DNA of 64,000 nt from Nitrosospira sp. Nl5 (GTDB taxonomy: Bacteria; Pseudomonadota; Gammaproteobacteria; Burkholderiales; Nitrosomonadaceae), in assembly GCF_900102495.1 (NCBI RefSeq), contig NZ_FMVQ01000001.1, forward strand, positions 124,001 through 188,000, read 5' to 3'. Made by a program: the position numbers and the translations under genes. The first letter of the stretch is position 1; the number at the start of each line of letters is the position of its first letter. Of this stretch, positions 57,394 to 64,000 are shown in pieces. The notes below the pieces were generated by a model. The model saw only the letters and a list, made by a program, of their open reading frames with translations, had not been told where the DNA came from and made no database searches.

Positions 57394-57741
57394 GATGTAC
57401 TCCGTTGTGGGTTAACAAGCGGAATTCACAGCAACCAAGCGATTCCAGGCAAAATTATGCCTTTAATGGCGTTTACGTTCCGTACGCCAGTGCACAAAGG
57501 GAACGGCCTCCTACCCGGCGTCCTGGCCGTGCGTAATCGATCGCAATAAGAAATTCTGGGAAACCGGGAGAAATTGAACAGGAGTATGAATATAGCCCCT
57601 GTTTTGGTTAATTTTATTTTATCTGGCGTGGATGCCGAGAATCAGTCCCCGCATCTGTTGAGAAAATATTGCGAGGACATCCTGCTATGGAGATTCAGTG
57701 CATCCATCGCCGCGGTATTTATGGAAAAAGGCGCGGTGGCG

Positions 57742-58074
57742 CTATCGCGCTCGCTCATAGAGGATCTTTGAACGAATACCCAGCCGGCAATAGCCGACGA
57801 TTGGACCGGGCAACTTGCTAACTGCCTCCTTGAAACTGGCAACGTTTGTGTCGTTTATCTGTCCAGGCACGACCGGCAGGTAGGCAAATTCCAGCCCCAG
57901 ATGTTTTGCCGCCGCTTCAAGAAGATTGTGATCCGGATGAGCGCCGCCGTCCTCGCTATCCGGCCGGTTACAGATCACGCTTTTGAAGCCGGCCGCCTTA
58001 ATATCAGCTAAATCCTCCGCATCGATCTGCGGGCTGGCCGAAAAATTGGCATCAATTCTGGTAAGTGGTTTCAT
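57742..58074 (-). CDS. DUF442 (TIGR01244-type) sulfur-transfer/phosphatase-like protein
   Basis: 110 residues from ATG 58074 (GAGGA seven bases upstream; the ATG at 58080 is too close to it). Motifs: RIDANFSASPQIDAEDLADIKAAGFKSVICNRPDSEDGG, AAAKHLGLEFAYLPVVPGQI and the active-site loop GYCRLGIRSK, a C-x5-R dual-specificity-phosphatase-like site. The usual form is CRSGTRS, so the loop here is slightly altered but keeps the Cys and Arg. The family is linked to sulfide oxidation and to ETHE1-like enzymes. It is 97 bases downstream of proB. Confidence 0.85.
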   Translation of the reverse strand: MKPLTRIDANFSASPQIDAEDLADIKAAGFKSVICNRPDSEDGGAHPDHNLLEAAAKHLGLEFAYLPVVPGQINDTNVASFKEAVSKLPGPIVGYCRLGIRSKILYERAR

Positions 58075-58171
58075 GAGCATTCCTCGGATCGGGTATCAGG
58101 ACTTCCCTGACGATCAATTCGCAATTTACTCTGCCGAACGGATATTCTACGCCGGTCTTTATACTATTGCG

Positions 58172-59290
58172 CTAAAGCAGAACCAGATTATTCCTATGGA
58201 TGAGTTCCGGCTCGTCGACGTAACCCAGGATGGCTTCGATTTCGGTGCTTGGCCGACGCGAAATTCTCCTGGTTTCCGCAGCGCTGTAATTAACCAGGCC
58301 CCGGGCGATTTCCCGGCCGGTCGGATCAAGACAGCCGACCACCTCGCCACGCTCGAAATTACCGCTGACATCGGTCACGCCGATTGATAACAGGCTTTTG
58401 CCGCTGCCTGTCAGTGCTTCTACTGCCCCTGCATCCAGCGTGACGTTTCCACGCATTTGCAGGTGATCGGCGAGCCATTGCTTGCGTGCCGCCAGCGTCA
58501 TGGTTTCGGCCAGCAACTGGGTGCCAATGGCTTCTCCCTGAGCGAGGAGAATCAGGACGTCAGGTTCATGTCCGGACGCAATCACAGTGTGGGCGCCACT
58601 GCGCGCCGCCCGTTTTGCGGCCATCACCTTGGTCAACATGCCGCCGCGCCCAATATCGCTGCCGGCTCCGCCTGCCATGGTTTCGATTGCAGGGTCTCCC
58701 GCGCGCGCTTCTTCCACCAGCCTGGCTTTTGCGTCCTTGCGGGGATCGGCGGTGAATAGCCCACCTTGATCGGTGAGGATCACGAGTGCGTCGGCCTCAA
58801 TCAGATTGGTTACGAGTGCAGCGAGCGTGTCATTGTCGCCGAAACGGATTTCGTCAGTTGCGACGGTATCATTTTCATTGATCACCGGAATGACGTTCAG
58901 GTTTAATAGCGTAATCAGTGTTGACCGGGCATTCAGGTAGCGCTTGCGGTCGGATAAGTCCTCATGGGTAAGCAGCACTTGCGCAGCCTGTATTTCATGG
59001 CTGCGAAAACAGGTTTCATAAGCTTGTACCAGCCCCATCTGCCCCACTGCGGCAGCCGCCTGCAATTCGTGCAGTGCATGCGGACGTTTCTTCCATTGCA
59101 GGCGCTGCATGCCTTCGGCTATCGCCCCGGAAGATACCAGCACGACTTCCCTGCCCATTTTTTTGAGTCGGGCGATTTGTTCCGCCCAGCGCGCGAGCGC
59201 GGCATGATCAAGGCCCTGGCCCTGATTGGTGACGAGGCTGCTGCCAACCTTGACGACGATGCGCCGCGACTGTTTTACAATGGATAGCAT
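58172..59290 (-). CDS. proB: Glutamate 5-kinase
   Basis: 372 residues. ProB phosphorylates glutamate in the first step of proline synthesis. Motifs: [91 protein letters not shown], and [26 protein letters not shown]. The C-terminal PUA domain ([42 protein letters not shown]) is present. It follows obgE and a DCC gene on the minus strand; obgE-proB linkage is common in proteobacteria. Confidence 0.96.
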   Translation of the reverse strand: MLSIVKQSRRIVVKVGSSLVTNQGQGLDHAALARWAEQIARLKKMGREVVLVSSGAIAEGMQRLQWKKRPHALHELQAAAAVGQMGLVQAYETCFRSHEIQAAQVLLTHEDLSDRKRYLNARSTLITLLNLNVIPVINENDTVATDEIRFGDNDTLAALVTNLIEADALVILTDQGGLFTADPRKDAKARLVEEARAGDPAIETMAGGAGSDIGRGGMLTKVMAAKRAARSGAHTVIASGHEPDVLILLAQGEAIGTQLLAETMTLAARKQWLADHLQMRGNVTLDAGAVEALTGSGKSLLSIGVTDVSGNFERGEVVGCLDPTGREIARGLVNYSAAETRRISRRPSTEIEAILGYVDEPELIHRNNLVLL

Positions 59291-59327
59291 GTTCGAATTG
59301 TTATGCCCATCGAGTGCGCGTTCTTAT

Positions 59328-59723
59328 TCAGCGGATCAGTTTCCGTTGAAGCAACAACAGGGCCAATCTGCGTCCAGCTGCAAGCATCGGGTAAATCACC
59401 GCCGCAACGCTTCCGCTGCCGAACAAGAATTTATTCAGCATGGTGAAAGCTCCGGGTTCAGCGCTGAGCGTTGACAGGAGATGCATGCCCTCCGCGCCGT
59501 GATAATACTGTCCGTGCCAAATGACGATCATGCCATCGTTGATTTCCATGCCTTTCGAGCGCAATTCCTGTACGAGGACCGGTTTCTCTCTCGCATTGAT
59601 CAGCTCCATGTCGTCCGCATTTCCACGGGCAGCATGGAATGCCGCAAAGCTTGTGCAGAATGGGCACTCACCGTCATAAATGAGGGATAACCGGTTCGGG
59701 TTAGAGGCAATATCAGTGGGCAT
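59328..59723 (-). CDS. DCC family thiol-disulfide oxidoreductase
   Basis: 131 residues from ATG 59723; a TTG at 59732 overlaps the obgE stop. The motif LIYDGECPFCTSFAAF is the D-x-x-C-P-x-C signature of DCC (DUF393) proteins, a thioredoxin-like group. GMEINDGMIVIWHGQYYHGAEGMHLLSTLS and a hydrophobic C-terminus (AAVIYPMLAAGRRLALLLLQRKLIR) fit the family. The gene is inserted between obgE and proB; 37 bases precede proB. The substrate is unknown. Confidence 0.88.
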   Translation of the reverse strand: MPTDIASNPNRLSLIYDGECPFCTSFAAFHAARGNADDMELINAREKPVLVQELRSKGMEINDGMIVIWHGQYYHGAEGMHLLSTLSAEPGAFTMLNKFLFGSGSVAAVIYPMLAAGRRLALLLLQRKLIR

Positions 59724-59728
59724 GACAT

Positions 59729-60823
<1,095 letters not shown>

Positions 60824-60852
60824 TCATTATCGCGCATAAATATCATGCGCAA

Positions 60853-60889
60853 GCAAAAAAGCCCTATCGTATTGACAGGGCTTTTTTGC
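60853..60889. terminator. Bidirectional Rho-independent terminator between rpmA and obgE
   Basis: GCAAAAAAGCCCT (60853-60865) is a perfect inverse complement of AGGGCTTTTTTGC (60877-60889) around an eleven-base loop. The AAAAAA and TTTTTT flanks give a U-tract in either direction. It would end or reduce rplU-rpmA transcription before obgE. Confidence 0.9.
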
Positions 60890-60907
60890 GGGAGCTATTA
60901 AAAATAG

Positions 60908-61165
60908 CTAGGCCGGCAAGATGCTTACCGTTTTGCGTTGTGCCGCACCTTTTATGCTGAAGTTTACTGTGCCGGTAATTTTGGCAAACAGGGTATGGTC
61001 CTTGCCCATGCCAACATTGTCGCCAGCATGAACCCGCGTGCCGCGCTGACGAATAATGATACTGCCCGCCGGGATCAACTGGCCGCCATAGCTCTTTACG
61101 CCCAGGCGCTTGGAATTCGAATCACGACCATTTCTTGAACTGCCACCTGCTTTTTTATGTGCCAT
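60908..61165 (-). CDS. rpmA: 50S ribosomal protein L27
   Basis: 85 residues. [61 protein letters not shown] is unmistakable L27. It follows rplU by 12 bases and is followed by a strong terminator. The N-terminus starts with AHKKAGGS, the form without a cleaved leader. Confidence 0.98.
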   Translation of the reverse strand: MAHKKAGGSSRNGRDSNSKRLGVKSYGGQLIPAGSIIIRQRGTRVHAGDNVGMGKDHTLFAKITGTVNFSIKGAAQRKTVSILPA

Positions 61166-61177
61166 GGTAAACTCTCC

Positions 61178-61489
61178 TTATGCCGAAATACCGGTGATCT
61201 GGATTTCGGTATAATTCTGCCGATGTCCCTGATGTTTCTGGTAATGTTTGCGCCGCCGCATCTTGAAAATACGCACCTTGTCGTGCCTGCCCTGATTCAG
61301 CACTGTCGCCTTGACCGAGGTGCCGCTTAAAAGGGGCTTGCCCACCGATATATTGTCGCCATCGGCGATCATCAGCACCTGGTCAATCAGGAGCTCGCTT
61401 CCGATGTCCGCCGGTATCTGTTCTATTTTAAGTTTTAACCCGGCCTCTACGCGGTATTGTTTTCCGCCGGTTTTTATGATCGCATACAT
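61178..61489 (-). CDS. rplU: 50S ribosomal protein L21
   Basis: 103 residues from ATG 61489 ([33 protein letters not shown]); an ATG at 61501 adds four residues without support. [31 protein letters not shown] is the typical C-terminus. It is the first gene of the rplU-rpmA operon, with a strong sigma-70 promoter about 55 bases upstream. Confidence 0.97.
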   Translation of the reverse strand: MYAIIKTGGKQYRVEAGLKLKIEQIPADIGSELLIDQVLMIADGDNISVGKPLLSGTSVKATVLNQGRHDKVRIFKMRRRKHYQKHQGHRQNYTEIQITGISA

Positions 61490-61542
61490 GTTGGACTCCA
61501 TTTATTGCTCTCAGGAAAGCGCCCTGAAAGAGGTAAGCGCGA

Positions 61543-61571
61543 ATTATACATAGCCGCCTCCCCAAGGTCAA
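61543..61571 (-). promoter_or_regulatory. Sigma-70 promoter of rplU-rpmA
   Basis: On the minus strand TTGACC (61571-61566), a 17-base spacer and a perfect TATAAT (61548-61543). The start of transcription would be near 61536, about 47 bases before the rplU ATG, leaving room for a short leader. Confidence 0.88.
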
Positions 61572-61627
61572 AGGCCTGTCGCGAATGCGTTTTGTGTCAA
61601 AATACCCGGCTGTCCCAATTGTCGAAC

Positions 61628-61657
61628 TTGACACGTTGGCTGCGGCATTCCTACCAT
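61628..61657 (+). promoter_or_regulatory. Probable promoter of ispB
   Basis: Perfect TTGACA at 61628-61633, then an 18-base spacer and TACCAT (61652-61657), four of six matches to the -10 consensus. Transcription would begin near 61664, about 18 bases before the GTG start. Confidence 0.5.
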
Positions 61658-61681
61658 GGCACCTTTTTTGCAGGAACCTTT

Positions 61682-62650
61682 GTGTCAATTGAACGTATCA
61701 GAAGCCTTATCGCCCAGGACATGGACGCGGTGGATGCGGTTATCCGCGATAAACTCTATTCGGATGTGGGGCTCATCCGGCAGGTAAGTGAATATATCAT
61801 CAATAGCGGCGGAAAACGCCTGCGGCCAGCACTGGTGATTCTGGCCGCCGGCGCATTCGGCTATTCCGGAAAATATCATTTCAACCTTGCGGCGGTCGTG
61901 GAATTCATCCATACCGCGACGCTGCTGCACGATGACGTGGTGGATGCGTCGGAATTGCGGCGTAGCAAGGCTACCGCCAACGCCTTGTTCGGTAACGCCG
62001 CGAGCGTACTGGTGGGAGATTTTCTCTACTCCCGCGCGTTCCAGATGATGGTGGAGGTGGACAACATGCGCGTCATGCGGGTATTGGCCGATGCCACCAA
62101 TACCATTGCCGAAGGCGAAGTGCTGCAGTTGCTCAATTGCCGCGATCCCAACGTCGACGAGGAAAACTACCTGCGGGTGATTCGTTATAAGACTGCCAAG
62201 CTGTTCGAGGCGGCGACCCGCCTGGGCGCAATCCTCGGCAATGCCACGCCGGCGGAGGAAGAAGCGATGGCCGCATATGGCATGCACCTGGGCACGGCAT
62301 TTCAGTTGACCGATGACATGCTGGATTATTCCGGGGATTACCAGGAAACCGGCAAGAACCTGGGTGATGATCTCGCCGAGGGAAAACCCACCTTGCCGCT
62401 GATTTATGCGATGAGAACGGGATCAAGCGAACAGGCAGCAATCATACGCAATGCCATCGAGAAGGGCGGGGAGGGCGGTTTCGGGCCGGTGCTGGAAGTG
62501 ATTCAACAGACTGGAGCGCTGGATTATGCGCGGCGGCGGGCGCAAGCCGAATCCGATACGGCCTCTACGACGATTTCATCGCTGCCGGCTTCCGATTATA
62601 AGGAATGCCTGCTACAACTGACCACGTTTGCGGTTGCGCGAAACTACTAG
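61682..62650 (+). CDS. ispB: Octaprenyl diphosphate synthase
   Basis: 322 residues from GTG 61682, preceded by AGGA six bases away. The first clear part is VSIERIRSLIAQDMDAVDAVIRDKL; a longer open frame upstream crosses the rplU promoter and is not protein-like. IspB extends isoprenoid chains for ubiquinone side chains. GGKRLRPALVILAAGAFGY, the first aspartate-rich motif LLHDDVVDASELRR and the second FQLTDDMLDYSGDYQETGKNLGDDLAEGKPTLPL are complete. Divergent from rplU, the usual arrangement. Confidence 0.95.
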   Translation: MSIERIRSLIAQDMDAVDAVIRDKLYSDVGLIRQVSEYIINSGGKRLRPALVILAAGAFGYSGKYHFNLAAVVEFIHTATLLHDDVVDASELRRSKATANALFGNAASVLVGDFLYSRAFQMMVEVDNMRVMRVLADATNTIAEGEVLQLLNCRDPNVDEENYLRVIRYKTAKLFEAATRLGAILGNATPAEEEAMAAYGMHLGTAFQLTDDMLDYSGDYQETGKNLGDDLAEGKPTLPLIYAMRTGSSEQAAIIRNAIEKGGEGGFGPVLEVIQQTGALDYARRRAQAESDTASTTISSLPASDYKECLLQLTTFAVARNY

Positions 62651-62983
62651 GAGTTGCTGGACTTAACGGGAATTGGTTGCAAAAGGTCCAGCAGATCCAT
62701 GTTTGTCGGCCTTCCGGTCCAATAGAATAGCTATTGGCCTTCAAAGCTCCCCAAAAAACTGTCCTCACCAGTCACTCTTTCACTTCCATTCTTCAAGTCC
62801 GGCACGCCGCCGACCGGATTTTCCGGCACGCGGATTCGGCCGGATTTGCAGTCAACAAGCACTTTCTGGCCCAAATATTGGATTTGCTCGGATACACCTT
62901 CCTGCGTACAATTGCTGCCCACGCGCCTGGAGTATTCAAGCGACGTGCGATAAGCAAATATAAGTAGTTGAGTTGGTATAATT
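62651..62983. other. Interval between ispB and tRNA-Pro
   Basis: About 330 bases. On the minus strand an open frame reading through 62960 to 62731 (EYSRRVGSNCTQEGVSEQIQ ... VLVDCKSGRIRVPENPVGG) has protein-like composition but no credible start codon or ribosome-binding site. It may be a remnant. A TATAAT at 62977-62982 is too close to the tRNA to be its -10 box. Confidence 0.4.
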
Positions 62984-63061
<78 letters not shown>

Positions 63062-63103
63062 TCGGTTTATCCCTATTGGTCTTTCGAATTTAGTGCCGCC
63101 GGT

Positions 63104-63178
63104 GAAGCAGCAACGGCAACCTCCGCTTACTTCGTCATCTGAGAAGCAGCAAAGGCAGACCTCCGCTTACTTCGTCAT
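63104..63178 (+). repeat. Tandem 35/36-bp direct repeat after tRNA-Pro
   Basis: GAAGCAGCAACGGCAACCTCC...TTCGTCAT at 63104-63138 recurs with three differences at 63143-63178 (both end in CCTCCGCTTACTTCGTCAT). The second copy runs directly into the first REP-like palindrome. Confidence 0.85.
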
Positions 63179-63325
63179 TCCCGCGAAAGCGGGAATCCAC
63201 GATTTCCCGAGTTGGTTCATGTGTTCTCGGAAACGATACTCTGGATTCCCGCTTTCGCGGGAATGACATTTGGATAACTGGGTCTCCATCAGACCAATTA
63301 CTTGAATTCCCACTTTCGCGGGAAT
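63177..63325. repeat. REP-like palindromes, cluster 1 (three copies)
   Basis: Three near-identical 20-base palindromes ATTCCCGC-GAAA-GCGGGAAT at 63177-63196, 63245-63264 and 63306-63325, the last two in the opposite orientation (loop CTTTC-type). All are followed or preceded by TGAC/GTCA. They lie between tRNA-Pro and the GIY-YIG gene. Confidence 0.85.
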
Positions 63326-63348
63326 GACGATATCTGCGATGTGTTTTG

Positions 63349-63639
63349 ATGGAACGGATTCCCGCGGTCTACATTCTTGCAAGCAAGCGTAATGGCACGT
63401 TGTATATAGGCGTGACCGGCAACCTGGTGAAGAGGGTGTGGGAGCACAAGCACGATCTGGTGGAAGGCTTTACTCGAAAATATCAGGTGCATACGCTGGT
63501 TTACTTCGAGATGCACGACGAAATGGCGGAGGCAATTCAGCGTGAGAAGCAGCTCAAGAAATGGAACCGGGCATGGAAGATTGATCTGATCGAAAAAACC
63601 AATCCTGGCTGGAGGGATTTATGGCAGGAAATTGTTTAG
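63349..63639 (+). CDS. GIY-YIG nuclease-family protein
   Basis: 96 residues from ATG 63349 (a TTG at 63346 adds one). A single compact GIY-YIG domain: AVYILASKRNGTLYIGVTGNLVKRVWEHKHDLVEGFTRKYQVHTLVYFE, with the two Tyr-Ile-x motifs in the forms VYIL and LYIGV, catalytic Arg (KRVWEHK) and the conserved Glu in EAIQREKQLKKWNRAWKIDLI. It corresponds to the small stand-alone GIY-YIG (UPF0213-like) proteins. Three REP-like palindromes lie on each side. Whether it cuts DNA, and at such sites, is unknown. Confidence 0.9.
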   Translation: MERIPAVYILASKRNGTLYIGVTGNLVKRVWEHKHDLVEGFTRKYQVHTLVYFEMHDEMAEAIQREKQLKKWNRAWKIDLIEKTNPGWRDLWQEIV

Positions 63640-63645
63640 TGCTGG

Positions 63646-63768
63646 ATTCCCGCGTTCGCGGGAATGACCGAAAGAGGAGGTGCTGTGACGGTGACTGGAT
63701 TCTCGCGTTCGCGGGAATGACGGAAAGGGCGGGCGCTATGGCCGTGGATTCCCCTTTTTCGCGGGAAT
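63646..63768. repeat. REP-like palindromes, cluster 2 (three copies)
   Basis: Palindromes at 63646-63665 (ATTCCCGCGTTCGCGGGAAT), 63699-63718 (one mismatch, ATTCTCGCG...) and 63748-63768 (ATTCCCCTTTTTCGCGGGAAT, imperfect). Each is preceded by TGG and followed by TGAC. They immediately follow the GIY-YIG gene. The remaining 230 bases to the window end show no gene. Confidence 0.85.
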
Positions 63769-64000
63769 GACGGTAAGAGGTTTTATGGGACGGGAAGGCG
63801 ACTCTGATAGCGCCATCGGACCAGTTTGGAAGGAGATGCGATGGAAGATGCTTTTCAGCTCGATCCTGGCCACATGGCGTTTCCCCGCAAATTTCGCATT
63901 TCCCCTCGCGTTTATGCAGGAGCTTGCAATCAGTGGAATAGCGATCTATGTGGTGTAAACTGTGCATAATGAATTTGATGCGGCAACGGAGACAACACGT

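Noticed and set aside
57574-57771. Plus-strand 65-codon frame (MNRSMNIAPVLVNF...)
   Set aside because: Start-site spacing is poor for both possible starts and it overlaps the DUF442 gene end; no family recognised.
62731-62922. Minus-strand frame GSNCTQEGVSEQIQ...
   Set aside because: Protein-like texture but no credible start, and the frame remains open back to the tRNA; treated as a possible remnant only.
63177-63768. Six palindromes considered as a CRISPR array
   Set aside because: Spacing is irregular, orientation varies and a gene interrupts them; this is a REP-like cluster.
63767-63958. Plus-strand frame at the window end
   Set aside because: Low-complexity hydrophobic product with no ribosome-binding site, next to REP-like repeats.

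Overview
The window looks like chromosomal DNA of a free-living betaproteobacterium, most probably a Nitrosospira-type member of the Nitrosomonadaceae. The reasons are gene order (ffs-dnaX-ybaB-recR, rimP-nusA-infB-rbfA-truB, rplU-rpmA-obgE-proB, dapC-dapD-dapE), protein character, moderately high GC and a local palindromic mini-element. The genus is an inference; the class is fairly secure.

Region 1 (1-11070) is the most unusual. At the left edge, on the minus strand, lies the start of an extracellular contractile injection system (eCIS): a Pvc16-like DUF4255 protein, a carboxypeptidase-regulatory-like protein and the N-terminus of a tail sheath. Divergent from it on the plus strand is a phospho-threonine signalling module: a membrane VWA-FHA protein, a PP2C phosphatase, a zinc-ribbon FHA protein, two coiled-coil lipoproteins, a membrane S41 (CtpA-like) protease, a transmembrane Ser/Thr kinase, a DUF5675 protein and a cysteine-rich exported protein. 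A 239-bp palindromic mini-element and an array of eight 9-bp repeats, each carrying a Shine-Dalgarno-like core, sit in front of the two lipoprotein genes.

Region 2 (11101-30103) is mostly housekeeping: an EI24 membrane protein, a TPR protein, DUF488, rmuC, mtfA-glk (overlapping), greB, a SpoU-type RNA methyltransferase, a Pal-like lipoprotein, acs with an MBL hydrolase, and the translation operon rimP-nusA-infB-rbfA-truB with a terminator-like hairpin in its leader.

Region 3 (30178-36300) holds three response-regulator genes. Two carry a perfect 821-bp direct repeat and flank a REC-GGDEF diguanylate cyclase. It also contains the initiator tRNA-fMet with promoter and terminator, a small conserved-looking ORF, a YfbU-family gene and the SRP RNA.

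Region 4 (36417-41209) is dnaX-ybaB-recR, a second copy of the palindromic mini-element, rluB and, on the other strand, prmB. Region 5 (41405-47488) is accessory: a 5'-truncated and frameshifted RHS gene, a broken toxin tail, a small membrane protein that may be its immunity protein, and a large exported protein of unknown role.

Region 6 (47650-62650) carries the dapC-dapD-dapE lysine/peptidoglycan operon, an EamA transporter, a D-2-hydroxyacid dehydrogenase, a rubrerythrin/GlpC-like/DUF3501/CNP1 operon, an ETHE1-like persulfide dioxygenase with a separate DUF442 protein, a 24-residue membrane peptide gene, proB, a DCC thiol oxidoreductase, obgE, rpmA, rplU and ispB. Region 7 (62984-64000) is tRNA-Pro(CGG) followed by a GIY-YIG gene embedded in a cluster of six 20-bp REP-like palindromes.
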